Source: Chloroflexota bacterium
GTDB taxonomy: Bacteria > Chloroflexota > FW602-bin22 > JACPRP01
Length of the DNA stretch: 54,743 bases
Assembly (NCBI GenBank): GCA_016210495.1
Contig: JACQUC010000136.1
Coordinates: 1 to 54,743, forward strand
Direction: 5' to 3'
Shown: one piece after another, positions 7,050 to 16,028 of the stretch
How the letters are laid out: each line of letters opens with the position of its first letter
Position numbering within the stretch: position 1 is the first letter of the stretch
Program-made: the position numbers and the translations under genes
Notes under the pieces: generated by a model
The model's database searches: none
What the model was told of the DNA's origin: nothing
Seen by the model: the letters and a program-made list of their open reading frames with translations, nothing else

Positions 7050-8477
7050 TTGGCAAGCTTGGACATGAGGGCGTGGATCGACCGGGTAAGGGACATGAAC
7101 CAACTGGAAGATGTGCGAGGCGCCGATTGGGATCTCGAGGTTGGCGCGGTTGCGGCGATGGTCCACGCCGAAAACCCGAGGAGGCCAGCCATCCTGTTCG
7201 ATCACTTGGAAGGCTATCCTCCTGGATACCGCGTGTTGACGGGCATAAGCAGCTCGCTGCCCCGTTTGGCGATGACGCTGGGGCTTCCCATCGGTCTCAC
7301 GCCGGTTGAGACGGCCAGGAACTGGCGGGCCAAGAGCAACTCGCTCGTGCCAATTCCCCCTCGCTTCGTCTCGAGTGGACCTGTCCTGGAGAACGTTCAC
7401 ACGGGCGAAGATATCAATCTCTTCGAGTTTCCTGCGCCGAAATGGCACGAGCACGATGGCGGGCGCTACATTGGGACCGGGGGTGTGGTGATCACGCGCG
7501 ATCCCGACGAGGGATGGGTTAATCTGGGCACCTATCGCGTGATGATCCAGGATGAGCGAACTCTGACGGTTTACACTTCTCCGGGAAAACACGCTCTGAT
7601 TCACCGAGAGAAGTTCTTCTCGTGCGGGAAACCTTGTCCCGTCGTCATATGTTTTGGGCAACATCCTCTGTTTTTCCTGGCAGGGATGTCGGAAGTGCCG
7701 TGGGGACTGTCCGAGTACGACTACGCTGGAGCGATATGCGGTGAAGCCATCGAGGTGGTGAAGGGACAGGTGACGGGTCTCCCGATTCCTGCCTACGCCG
7801 AGATTGCGGTCGAGGGCGAGATACTGCCGGGCGATACTCGTCTGGAGGGGCCATTTGGGGAGGCGCTGGGTTACTACGCCAGCGGAGAGCATCGCGAGCC
7901 GACGGTCGTCGTACACCGCGTGTTGCACCGCGACGATCCGATCATCTGCGGCGTTCCTCCCAGCCGCCCGCCGAACGAGGAGACGTTTGCGCGGACCATA
8001 ATGAAATCGGCGATGATTTGGGACGAGGTCGAGAAGGCTGGCATCCCCGAGATCGCGGGCGTGTGGTGCCACGAGATCGGCATTGCACGGCTGTTCAACG
8101 TTATCTCGATCAAGCAGCGGTACCCCGGGCACGCGAAACAGGCCGCGCTGTCGGCCTTGTCCTGCCACGCGGGTGCGTACATGGCCCGATTCATCGTGGT
8201 GGTGGACGAGGACATCGATCCGTCGAACTTGAACGACGTGATGTGGGCCGTAACGACCCGCGCCGATCCCGAAAGGTCCATCGACATCGTGCGGCGTTGC
8301 TGGAGCGGACCGCTGGATGCCGCCATTCCGAAAGACCAGCGGGGCTTCAACTCGGTCGCGGTGATCGACGCTTGCAAGCCCTATGAGTGGATCAAGGACT
8401 TCCCGAGGACAGTCGATACCAGCCCTGCGCTTCGGGCAAGGGTGCGCGAGAAGTTCGGCCCGGATATTTTTCGGTAG
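7050..8477 (+). CDS. UbiD-family decarboxylase, canonical active site
   Basis: 475 residues from a TTG at 7050, with GGAGG at 7038-7042 and a 7-base gap. An ATG at 7065 is 22 bases from that site and less likely. It is a prFMN-dependent (de)carboxylase. Seen are NLFEFPAPKWHEHDGGRYIGTGGVVITRDPDEGWVN in segments, the NLGTYRVMIQ region that carries the triad Arg, the GLSEYDYAGAICGE segment and the complete acid motif EGPFGE (Glu266 and Glu271) followed by ALGYY. The C-terminal VVVDEDIDPSNLNDVMWAV is typical. It follows the first ubiD after a 65-base gap that contains the binding-protein remnant. The two paralogues may form a hetero-oligomer or act on different acids; this is inference. Confidence 0.92.
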   Translation: MASLDMRAWIDRVRDMNQLEDVRGADWDLEVGAVAAMVHAENPRRPAILFDHLEGYPPGYRVLTGISSSLPRLAMTLGLPIGLTPVETARNWRAKSNSLVPIPPRFVSSGPVLENVHTGEDINLFEFPAPKWHEHDGGRYIGTGGVVITRDPDEGWVNLGTYRVMIQDERTLTVYTSPGKHALIHREKFFSCGKPCPVVICFGQHPLFFLAGMSEVPWGLSEYDYAGAICGEAIEVVKGQVTGLPIPAYAEIAVEGEILPGDTRLEGPFGEALGYYASGEHREPTVVVHRVLHRDDPIICGVPPSRPPNEETFARTIMKSAMIWDEVEKAGIPEIAGVWCHEIGIARLFNVISIKQRYPGHAKQAALSALSCHAGAYMARFIVVVDEDIDPSNLNDVMWAVTTRADPERSIDIVRRCWSGPLDAAIPKDQRGFNSVAVIDACKPYEWIKDFPRTVDTSPALRARVREKFGPDIFR

Positions 8478-8504
8478 CCGTGATGTCTTTGGCCTAGCGG
8501 CAAC

Positions 8505-8528
8505 GGGGCAACCACACAGGGTTGCCCC
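8505..8528 (+). repeat. Dispersed GCCCCTA hairpin, copy between ubiD and hyuB
   Basis: GGGGCAACC (8505-8513) and GGTTGCCCC (8520-8528) form a perfect 9-bp stem with a 6-base loop, followed by TAG. There is no T-run, so it may be a processing or stability element rather than a terminator. Confidence 0.55.
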
Positions 8529-8608
8529 TAGAAGACGTCGACGCAAGGATTGCCTGATCATGGATTAGGCAAATGCGAGTAACAAGACAAGGGAGTAGCT
8601 TGAAGTAG

Positions 8609-10384
8609 ATGACGAACCAGAAACCCCTGGCCGACAGGGTGTCAGTTTCGGTATTCCAACGGCGCCTCAAGTCCATCGCCTCGGAAATGTCTTACATCCT
8701 CTTGAAAGCAACCCGATCCCCGCTGGCCAACCAGGCGCGTGATTTTGGCACTGCCCTTATGGACGCCCGCGGTGGCATGCTCGAGCAGGACGAGTTCCGT
8801 GCCCTCTTCGCCTTTGCGGTGCCCTGGGGGTGCAAGGCCGTGGTCGACTTCTTTGGCGACGACGTTCATCCGGGCGACGTGATATACCACAACGACGTTT
8901 TCTCGGGCAACCTGCAGCTTTCCGACGCCGGGGCTTACGTCCCCATTTTCCACGGCGACAAGCTGATCGCCTGGTCGGGGTGCAAGGGCCACCAGCTCGA
9001 CATCGGCGGTCCGGTGGCGTCTTCGACGAATCCCGAGGCTACCGAGCTCTACCAGGAAGGGCTGCGAATTCCACCGGTGAAGCTTTACGAGAAAGGCGTG
9101 TTTCGGCGTGACGTCTGGAACCTGATATTCTCAAATATCAGGATGCGAGATCTCGTCGAGCCTGACGTGCGCGCTCAAATCGGCGCTTGCACCGTGGGAC
9201 AGCGCCGCGTTCAGGCTCTGGTGGAAGCACACGGTCCCGACAAGTTCCTTGCACTGGTGGACGAGCTCTACGCGTCGACGGAGTTGCGAATGCGCGAGGA
9301 AATCCGGGAAATCCCTGATGGCGCATATGCGGGAGAGAGCTTTGTGCACGCCGTGGCCGAGGATACGATCTACCGAATCAAGCTGACGGTGACGGTCGAA
9401 GGCGATCAGATGACGTTCGACTACACGGGCACCGATCCGCAGGCAAGGGGATATACCAACGCACCATTCGCCTCGGCCTACGCGGCAACGCTTACCGTAC
9501 TGTCTATGCTGGTAGATCCAGATATGCCTCACAACGAGGGCATGTTACGGGCCGTAACAGTGCAGTTCCCGAAAGGATCGATTCTCAATCCGCAGATGCC
9601 GGCAGCCACTTACTACGGCAACTTCATGAGCGCTATGAACGGAGAGGCTATTATGCTGGCATTGTCTCAGGCCCTACCAGATCGGGTAACAGCGGGCTGG
9701 GCACGCCCGATGTCGTTGCAGTTCACTGGCTTCGACCCGCGTCGGAACCAGCCCTTTGGAGACATCATCTTCCTGTCTTTTAAGGGGGGAGGGGGTGCCA
9801 CCCAGGGCCTTGATGGCTGGGACAATGTCGGCCCCATATTCTCTGTGTCCACGACCGTTCAGGATTACGAGTTCTTCGAGCTTCAAGACCCGTTCTTCCT
9901 GATCGAGCACGAGTTCGAGCCAGACAGCGCCGGCGCAGGGGAGTGGCGAGGCGGTATGGGCAACAAGACGCGATGGAGGTACTACGGTAGCGATGGCGTA
10001 GGCGTGCTGCAAGGCGAGCCCGAGGGAGGTTACGGTCTTTTTGGGGGCAAGGCGAGCTATGGCAACATCTTCGAGTACACTTTGCCGGATGGCAGTGTGC
10101 ATCGCTGCCGGCCACAGGAGATAGTGAAGCAACTTCTCCCACCGGGAACCATCTTCGAGCAGCATAGTGGCGGAGGTGGGGGCTATGGTGCACCCTGGCG
10201 CCGGCCAATCGAAAAGGTCGTCGCCGACGTTCGCAACGGAGTCGTGTCGCCCCAGAAAGCGGCAAGCATATATGGTGTGGTGGTCGAGCCAACGTCTCTG
10301 CAGTTGGATCTGGCAGAAACCGAGCGCAGGCGTGCTTGGCTTGCCAAAACGGACAAAGGAGGCGACCCGTGGGCTACCGCATAG
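8609..10384 (+). CDS. hyuB: Hydantoinase B/oxoprolinase family protein (HyuB)
   Basis: 591 residues, normal for HyuB. The family comprises ATP-dependent hydantoinase/oxoprolinase subunits and the related acetone and acetophenone carboxylase subunits. Landmarks are RLKSIASEMSYILLKATRSP, MLEQDEFRALFAFAVPWG, the metal-binding-type HPGDVIYHNDVFSG, CKGHQLDIGG, FDYTGTDPQARGYTNAPFA and the C-terminal GGGGGYGAPWRRPIEKVVADV. It overlaps hyuA by 16 bases, so the two subunits are translationally coupled. Next to two UbiDs, a role in ring opening or carboxylation of the imported compound is plausible, but the substrate is unknown. Confidence 0.92.
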   Translation: MTNQKPLADRVSVSVFQRRLKSIASEMSYILLKATRSPLANQARDFGTALMDARGGMLEQDEFRALFAFAVPWGCKAVVDFFGDDVHPGDVIYHNDVFSGNLQLSDAGAYVPIFHGDKLIAWSGCKGHQLDIGGPVASSTNPEATELYQEGLRIPPVKLYEKGVFRRDVWNLIFSNIRMRDLVEPDVRAQIGACTVGQRRVQALVEAHGPDKFLALVDELYASTELRMREEIREIPDGAYAGESFVHAVAEDTIYRIKLTVTVEGDQMTFDYTGTDPQARGYTNAPFASAYAATLTVLSMLVDPDMPHNEGMLRAVTVQFPKGSILNPQMPAATYYGNFMSAMNGEAIMLALSQALPDRVTAGWARPMSLQFTGFDPRRNQPFGDIIFLSFKGGGGATQGLDGWDNVGPIFSVSTTVQDYEFFELQDPFFLIEHEFEPDSAGAGEWRGGMGNKTRWRYYGSDGVGVLQGEPEGGYGLFGGKASYGNIFEYTLPDGSVHRCRPQEIVKQLLPPGTIFEQHSGGGGGYGAPWRRPIEKVVADVRNGVVSPQKAASIYGVVVEPTSLQLDLAETERRRAWLAKTDKGGDPWATA

Positions 10385-12432
10385 GAATCGACGTAGGAGG
10401 AACGTTCACCGACTTCCTTGTGGTAAACCACGATGGCAGTCTGGATATCCACAAGACTTTCTCGACCCCATCTGATCCATCCCTCGGCGTATTCAACGGG
10501 TTGGGCGATCTGGCCGCACGCCGCGGCGTCTCCTTGGACGACTTTCTCGGGCAGGTCGATGCAATCGTTCACGCAACCACCATTTCCACCAACGCGGTGC
10601 TGACGCTGACGGGCCGGCGAGTGGGCTTGCTTACGACGAAGGGAATACGTGACGCCCTCGAGTTGCGGAGAGGACGCAAGGAGCGGATCTATGACAACAA
10701 GTATCCTCCTGCGACACCGCTGGTGCCCAGATACCTGCGGCTGCCTGTCGACGAGCGCGTCGACTACAAAGGGGAGGTGCTCAAGACCGTTCCTGAAGCC
10801 GACGTTCGCGCGGCGGCACAGACCTTCGCGGAGAACGATGTGGATTGTGTGGCAATCTGCTTTCTTAATTCCTACGCCAATCGGTCGAATGAAGAAGAGG
10901 CACGGCGCCTCGTCGAGCAGTTGATGCCCGGCAAATACGTAACGGTTTCGGCCGAGATACTCCCGGAGATCCGTTTCTACGAGCGGCTGTGCACGGCGGT
11001 CCTCAACTCCTACGTCGGCCCGGTTCTGGAAGACTACCTTTCCAGGTTGCTCGCAAGGCTGAACGAGGCCCAGTTCGGTGGCATGCTCCTGATTATGAAG
11101 GCCAATGGCGGAGTGATGTCCGCGGAGCGGGCGATCAAAGTGGCCGCGGGCACAGTATTCTCGGGGCCGGCTGCCGGCGCAGTAGCCGGCGCGTCCTACG
11201 CGATGTCGCAGGAGCACGGTGATTGCATAACCGTGGACATGGGCGGCACAAGCTGCGACGTGGCACTCATCAAAGATGGGATTCCGGCCATCGTGCGCGA
11301 TGGCAGCATCAACCGCTATCCGCTGGCGCTGCCTATGGTGGACATTCATACCATTGGCGCCGGTGGTGGCTCGATAGCGTGGATAGATCGCGGTGGGCTG
11401 CTCCATATGGGCCCGCGCAGCGCGACGGCGTCTCCCGGGCCCGCATGCTATGGGTTTGGCGGAACCGAGGCAACCTGCACCGACGCGAATCTGGTGCTGG
11501 GCTATCTGAACCCGGAATACTTTCTCGGCGGACGAATGAAACTAGACGTCGCGAAGGCAGAGAGGGCCATCGAGGAGCTTGTGGCTCGTCCACTCGGCAT
11601 AGACGTGGATCAGGCCGCGGCCGCGATGTACCACGTGATAAACGTAAATATGGCTGCCGCGGTGAAAGAAGTGTCGCTGGTGCGAGGGTACGACCCGAGG
11701 GATTTTGCGCTGGTTGTCGCCGGAGGTGCAGGCCCCATTCACGCCGCGATGATCGCGGCTGAGCTCGAAATACCGGTGATCATTGTTCCAAGGGATTCCT
11801 CCATCTTTACGGCGGCCGGTCTACTGATGTCCGACCTCAAGCACGACTACACGCGCACCTGCTACACACCGCTCCTGCAGCTTGACGTCCGGCGTTGGCA
11901 GCAGCTCTACCATGAGATGGAATATGAGGGCTTCGAGACCCTGGCGGTCGAGCGGATTTCAAAAGATCAGATCGACGTGAACTACGCTGCTGATATTCGG
12001 TACATCGGGCAGTACCACGAGGTCGAAGTACCGGTGCTGGCCGACGAGATAGGTGGGGGCGACCTGGCGCCAATTGTGGAGCGGTTTCACCAGCGGCACG
12101 ATCAGATCTATGGTTTCGCTATGCCGGAGCAAGAGGTAGAGATCGTCAACGTGCGTCTGACCTGCCGTGGGCGAACTGAGAAGTTTGCTTTTGAGGAGCA
12201 AGCAGAAATAGCGGAGAGCGCTGAGGCCCTGCTCAAAGGCTACCGTGACATCTACTTGCCGTCGACAGAATCGCTCGTCAGGGCGCCTTTGTTTGACGGC
12301 AACAGGATGCGGCATGGCCAGCGCATCGTTGGGCCGGCGATGATCGAGCAGGCCTCGACGTCGGTTTTTGTTCCGGCAGGGCACGTCGTAGTCTGTGACC
12401 GGTTCGGTAACTTCAGGATGTCCACCAAGTAG
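10369..12432 (+). CDS. hyuA: Hydantoinase A/oxoprolinase family ATPase subunit (HyuA)
   Basis: 687 residues from a GTG at 10369, with AAAGGAGG at 10356-10362 and a 6-base gap. The start lies inside the end of hyuB. The N-terminal nucleotide-binding motif is YRIGIDVGGTFTDFLV, followed by the Hydant_A_N region (VHATTISTNAVLTLTGRRVGLLTTKGIRD) and the ASKHA-fold second phosphate motif MGGTSCDVALI, with FSGPAAGAVAGA. The C-terminus carries the family's DIRYIGQYHEVEVPV segment. It activates the substrate by ATP-dependent phosphorylation together with HyuB. The stop codon lies inside a 32-bp perfect palindrome. Confidence 0.93.
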   Translation: MGYRIGIDVGGTFTDFLVVNHDGSLDIHKTFSTPSDPSLGVFNGLGDLAARRGVSLDDFLGQVDAIVHATTISTNAVLTLTGRRVGLLTTKGIRDALELRRGRKERIYDNKYPPATPLVPRYLRLPVDERVDYKGEVLKTVPEADVRAAAQTFAENDVDCVAICFLNSYANRSNEEEARRLVEQLMPGKYVTVSAEILPEIRFYERLCTAVLNSYVGPVLEDYLSRLLARLNEAQFGGMLLIMKANGGVMSAERAIKVAAGTVFSGPAAGAVAGASYAMSQEHGDCITVDMGGTSCDVALIKDGIPAIVRDGSINRYPLALPMVDIHTIGAGGGSIAWIDRGGLLHMGPRSATASPGPACYGFGGTEATCTDANLVLGYLNPEYFLGGRMKLDVAKAERAIEELVARPLGIDVDQAAAAMYHVINVNMAAAVKEVSLVRGYDPRDFALVVAGGAGPIHAAMIAAELEIPVIIVPRDSSIFTAAGLLMSDLKHDYTRTCYTPLLQLDVRRWQQLYHEMEYEGFETLAVERISKDQIDVNYAADIRYIGQYHEVEVPVLADEIGGGDLAPIVERFHQRHDQIYGFAMPEQEVEIVNVRLTCRGRTEKFAFEEQAEIAESAEALLKGYRDIYLPSTESLVRAPLFDGNRMRHGQRIVGPAMIEQASTSVFVPAGHVVVCDRFGNFRMSTK

Positions 12433-12458
12433 GGACGTTGCATGCAACGTCCCTACTT
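12427..12458 (+). terminator. 32-bp perfect palindrome over the hyuA stop codon
   Basis: AAGTAGGGACGTTGCA (12427-12442) is followed immediately by its exact reverse complement (12443-12458). The hyuA stop TAG is 12430-12432. The core GTAGGGACG...CGTCCCTAC matches the dispersed hairpin family. It could end or process the hyuA mRNA before the next promoter at 12468; there is no T-run, so termination is inferred. Confidence 0.5.
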
Positions 12459-12467
12459 GCCGACGTG

Positions 12468-12497
12468 TTGACAAGCCCTCCTTGCCTGTGCTATGGT
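12468..12497 (+). promoter_or_regulatory. Promoter of the second binding-protein gene
   Basis: TTGACA (12468-12473), 18-base spacer, TATGGT (12492-12497). It begins TTGACAAGC and ends TATGGTAG like the promoter at 4166, which suggests common regulation. It starts a new transcript after hyuA. Confidence 0.65.
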
Positions 12498-12628
12498 AGG
12501 CGCCGAACAAGTGAATCAAGTGAAGGTCGGCCCAACGGCCGCCGTCCTCTCCAGGCCGTGCGCTGCGGCAAACATCATTCCCTGTTTTCCCCGATCGGGC
12601 GTCAAACGAAGAATGGAGGTTGGTCAAC

Positions 12629-13798
12629 ATGGGTTACCCGGTTCGCATTCTGTGCATCGTCCCCCTACTTGTGGCGACTCTGCTTAGCGGCTGCACGACG
12701 CAGGCTCCTCCGCCTGCAGCGCCATCACCCACCGCTGTTCAGCAGCAGGCTCCGGCCAAGAAGGAGGTTTCGTCCCCCGCGGCCTCAGAGCAAAAGCCGA
12801 CGCCACCTCCGGCGAAGCCGACGCCCGCTCCAGCAAAGCCGACCCCTTCGCCGACAAAGGAGCCACTGGTAAAACTGCAGTCAGGCTACGCAGGGCTGGA
12901 TGCTGCTCCTCTACCGCTGTGGGTGGCCAAGGAGGCCGGGTTATTTGAGAAGAACGGGCTGGACGTCGACCTGCTCTTCGTCGAAAGCGGTACCAGAATA
13001 GCTCAGGCAATACTTGGCGGTGAGATTCCGATTGGCAATACGGGTGGCTCCTCGACTGTGGCAGCTACAGTGGCCGGCGGTGATATGGTGATCGTGATGG
13101 GGCTGGCGAACGCATTCCCCTATAAGGTAATGGTGGCACCCACCATCAAGTCGCCGGAGCAGTTGAAGGGCAAGAAACTTGGCATCAGCCGCTTCGGCTC
13201 CTCGTCCGACGTGGCCCTTCGCTTCGCTCTGAAAAGCATGAAACTTGACCCCGACAAAGATGTCAGCATTATCCAGATCGGCGGTGACAGCCAGCGCACC
13301 GCAGCCCTTCAAAGCGGTGCGATCGACGGCACCGTTCTCAACCCCCCTGGAACGACGATCGTCAGAAGGGCCGGGTTCAACGAATTGCTGGATATGGCGA
13401 AGCTTGACAACGCTCCGTACCAGCACGGCACCATATCAACCACCAGGTCTTACATCGCCAAGAGTCCCGACGTCGTGCGGAAGTACGTGAGATCTGTGGT
13501 CGAGGCGATCCAGTACCAGCGAACGCACAAAGAGGAAGCCAAGCGAATACTTGCCAAGTACACGAAGCTCGACGACGCTGAAGGACTGGAAGAGGCCTTT
13601 GTGCAGCACAACGGCCCAGGCGCGAAGTCGCTCATGCCCGTGCCGTATCCTACCAAAGAGGGACTGGCCCTGGTAATAGAGGAGGTTGCCGCCCAAACAC
13701 CCGCAGCGAAGAGCTTCACTCCGGACAAGTTCGTCGACGAGAGGTTTGTCAAGGAGCTGGAGGACAGCGGTTTTATCAAGAAGCTTTACGGCCAATAA
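12629..13798 (+). CDS. NMT1/SsuA-type ABC transporter substrate-binding lipoprotein (second)
   Basis: 389 residues from the ATG at 12629, with GGAGG at 12615-12619 and a 9-base gap. A TTG at 12620 touches that site and is excluded. The signal peptide MGYPVRILCIVPLLVATLLSGC carries a lipobox. A Pro/Ala/Lys-rich linker (about 23-82) precedes the binding fold (LQSGYAGLDAAPLPLWVAKEAG, FEKNGLDVDLLFVESGT, EQLKGKKLGISRFGSSSDVA, GGDSQRTAALQSGAIDGTVLN). It is related to, but clearly distinct from, the protein at 4278-5363. It probably delivers a second ligand to the same ABC engine encoded at 16319-18093. Confidence 0.9.
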   Translation: MGYPVRILCIVPLLVATLLSGCTTQAPPPAAPSPTAVQQQAPAKKEVSSPAASEQKPTPPPAKPTPAPAKPTPSPTKEPLVKLQSGYAGLDAAPLPLWVAKEAGLFEKNGLDVDLLFVESGTRIAQAILGGEIPIGNTGGSSTVAATVAGGDMVIVMGLANAFPYKVMVAPTIKSPEQLKGKKLGISRFGSSSDVALRFALKSMKLDPDKDVSIIQIGGDSQRTAALQSGAIDGTVLNPPGTTIVRRAGFNELLDMAKLDNAPYQHGTISTTRSYIAKSPDVVRKYVRSVVEAIQYQRTHKEEAKRILAKYTKLDDAEGLEEAFVQHNGPGAKSLMPVPYPTKEGLALVIEEVAAQTPAAKSFTPDKFVDERFVKELEDSGFIKKLYGQ

Positions 13799-13839
13799 GC
13801 CTCGTCATACTAACAACTTAGCTGGAGGCAAATGCTGAC

Positions 13840-14904
13840 ATGCCAATGACAACGGGCGACATGGAGCTCACCACCTACGAGAAGTGGCAGAAGGAAGAGG
13901 GAATCCCTGTACACAAAGGCTACCACATTCCCAATCTGCGCTCCGTCGAGGTGCAGCCCTGGGCTAGAATAGGTGGCGACGGCTGCTTCATCAACCTATC
14001 TGACCAGGAGGAAGATGACGGTCGCATAATGGAGATTGCCCCCGGCGGCAGCCTCGAGCCGGAACGGCACATGTTCGAGGAGTTGATATATGTGGTCAGC
14101 GGGCGTGGAGCGACGACGATCTGGCAGGCTGACAAGGGAAAGCAGACGGTGGAGTGGAACGCAGGTAGCGTGTTCTCGCCACCTCTCAACTCCTGGCATC
14201 AGCACTTCAATGCAGACGGTTCAAGACCTGCCCGGATGCTCGCCGTGACGAGCGCTCCGTTAGTCATCAATTTGTTTCACAACGATGACTTCATTTTCAA
14301 TAATGACTTCATCTTCACCGACCGGTACAATGCCGAAGACGACTACTTCACCAGCCGGGGTCGCGCACTGGCTCAAGGAGGTAGGATCTGGAAGACCAAC
14401 TTTGTGCCTGATGCCAGGACTTTCAGGTTGTTCCCGCTTCCGGAGAGAGGTGCCGGCGGCACTAATGTCATTTTTTCAATCGCGGGTAACGCGATGGTCG
14501 CCCACATTTCTGAATTCCCTCTCGCTACCTACAAGAAGGGCCATCGGCACCAAGCCGGTGCGCACGTGATTATTCTTGCCGGCCAGGGCTACTCCCTAAT
14601 GTGGAAGGAAGGCGGCCCGAAAACGAGATACGATTGGGAAGAAGGAAGTATGTTCAGTCCGCCCGACATGTGGTACCACCAGCATTTCAATACCGGGCCA
14701 GCTCCTGCGCGCTATTTGGCGCTGCGTTGGGGCAACCCGGAATTTCAGATGTGGGGAGAATGGGACCGCAAGTTCCGACAGGAAGGCGGCCAGCAAATCG
14801 AGTACGAGGACGAGGACCCCGAGATCTTCAACCTGTTCGCGCAGGAGCTCGCCCGGGGGGGTGTCCAAGTCAGGCTGCCGCGACCGCAATACAGGAACAA
14901 GTAG
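13840..14904 (+). CDS. Bicupin domain protein, first tandem copy
   Basis: 354 residues with two cupin barrels, a plan shared with gentisate dioxygenase-like and other ring-modifying metalloenzymes. Barrel 1 has LEPERHMFEELIYVVSGRG and, later, NSWHQHFN. Barrel 2 has KKGHRHQAGAHVIILAGQG and MWYHQHFN. The HxH pair plus a distal His is intact in barrel 2, with His in place of the usual Glu; in barrel 1 the first His of HxH is replaced (E-R-H). A divalent metal, probably Fe(II) or Mn(II), is expected. The ATG at 13840 follows TGGAGG. It is duplicated immediately downstream. Substrate and reaction are unknown. Confidence 0.85.
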   Translation: MPMTTGDMELTTYEKWQKEEGIPVHKGYHIPNLRSVEVQPWARIGGDGCFINLSDQEEDDGRIMEIAPGGSLEPERHMFEELIYVVSGRGATTIWQADKGKQTVEWNAGSVFSPPLNSWHQHFNADGSRPARMLAVTSAPLVINLFHNDDFIFNNDFIFTDRYNAEDDYFTSRGRALAQGGRIWKTNFVPDARTFRLFPLPERGAGGTNVIFSIAGNAMVAHISEFPLATYKKGHRHQAGAHVIILAGQGYSLMWKEGGPKTRYDWEEGSMFSPPDMWYHQHFNTGPAPARYLALRWGNPEFQMWGEWDRKFRQEGGQQIEYEDEDPEIFNLFAQELARGGVQVRLPRPQYRNK

Positions 14905-14940
14905 CACTCGACACAATTTTTCTTGGAGGAAAACGCTGCT

Positions 14941-16005
14941 ATGCCAATGACCACCGGCGACATGGAACTCACCACTTATGAGAAATGGCAGAAGGAAGAA
15001 GGAATACCGGTTTACAAAGGGTACCACGTTCCCAGCCTGCGCACGGTCGAGCTCAAACCCTGGGCCAGAGTCGGAGGGAACGGTTGCTTTATCAACCTGG
15101 CCGATCAAGAGGAAGACGACGCGCGTGTAATGGAGATCGCTCCAGGTGGCAACCTTGAACCTGAGCGACACATGTTCGAGGAAGTCACCCTGGTAGTATT
15201 TGGTCGCGGCGCGACGACGATGTGGCAGCCGGGCAGACCGAAGCAGACGGTGGAGTGGAACGAAGGAACGGTGTTCGCAACGCCGCTCAACTCGTGGCAT
15301 CAGCATTTCAACGCGGATGGCCTGAACCCCGCACGCCTGATGTCAGTAACGAGCGCTCCACTGGTAATCAACCTGTTTCACAACGATGACTTCATCTTTA
15401 ATAACGACTTCGTGTTCGCCGATCGGTACAACGCCGAGGACGATTACTTCAGCGGGCAGGGTCGCGCACTGGGCAAGGCCGGAAGGTACTGGAAAACGAA
15501 CTTCATTCCGGATGCCAGAACCTTCAAGCTCGTGGGCTGGAAAGAGCGGGGCGCTGGCGGGACGAATGTGACCTTTACACTGGCGGCAAACGCTATGGGC
15601 TGCCACATCTCCGAATTTCCGGTGGGAACATACAAGAAGGGCCACCGCCATCAAGCCGGCGCTCACATCGTTATCATCGCCGGCGCAGGATATAGCTTGA
15701 TGTGGAAGGAGGGTGGACCAAAGCAGAGATTCGATTGGGAAGTGGGAACTATGATGAGCCCACCCGACATGGTATATCATCAGCATTTCAACAACGGGGC
15801 GACACCCACCCGCTACTTTGCCGTGCACTGGAACAGTCCCGAGTTTAAGAGGTTCGGGGCGTGGCAGCGACAGTTCGACAACACCGGCGGCCAGCAGATC
15901 GAATACGAGGATGAGGACCCCGATATAAGGGAGTTGTTCGAGTCCGAACTGGCCAAGGTCGGGGTTCAAATGATGCTGCCCAAGGTCGAATATCGCAAGA
16001 AATGA
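14941..16005 (+). CDS. Bicupin domain protein, second tandem copy
   Basis: 354 residues, exactly the length of its upstream neighbour. Over the first 60 residues 51 are identical (counted by eye), so this is a tandem duplication. The start is the ATG at 14941, which matches the neighbour's start; a TTG at 14923 lies in the Shine-Dalgarno. Metal-ligand motifs are kept: EPERHMFEE and NSWHQHFN in barrel 1, KKGHRHQAGAHIVIIAGAG and YHQHFN in barrel 2. Differences cluster in loops (for example AMGCHISEF against AMVAHISEF), which may reflect altered substrate range or hetero-oligomer formation. The ferredoxin gene follows after 23 bases. Confidence 0.85.
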   Translation: MPMTTGDMELTTYEKWQKEEGIPVYKGYHVPSLRTVELKPWARVGGNGCFINLADQEEDDARVMEIAPGGNLEPERHMFEEVTLVVFGRGATTMWQPGRPKQTVEWNEGTVFATPLNSWHQHFNADGLNPARLMSVTSAPLVINLFHNDDFIFNNDFVFADRYNAEDDYFSGQGRALGKAGRYWKTNFIPDARTFKLVGWKERGAGGTNVTFTLAANAMGCHISEFPVGTYKKGHRHQAGAHIVIIAGAGYSLMWKEGGPKQRFDWEVGTMMSPPDMVYHQHFNNGATPTRYFAVHWNSPEFKRFGAWQRQFDNTGGQQIEYEDEDPDIRELFESELAKVGVQMMLPKVEYRKK

Positions 16006-16028
16006 GATTGGCGGGCAGGAGATAGCAC

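Noticed and set aside
6909..8561. 550-codon open frame antisense to the second ubiD
   Set aside because: Its product has no recognisable domain and is rich in His/Arg from reverse reading of GC-rich codons, while the plus-strand UbiD motifs are unmistakable.
10183..11406. 407-codon open frame antisense to hyuA
   Set aside because: It is a shadow of HyuA, with no ribosome site or family motif.
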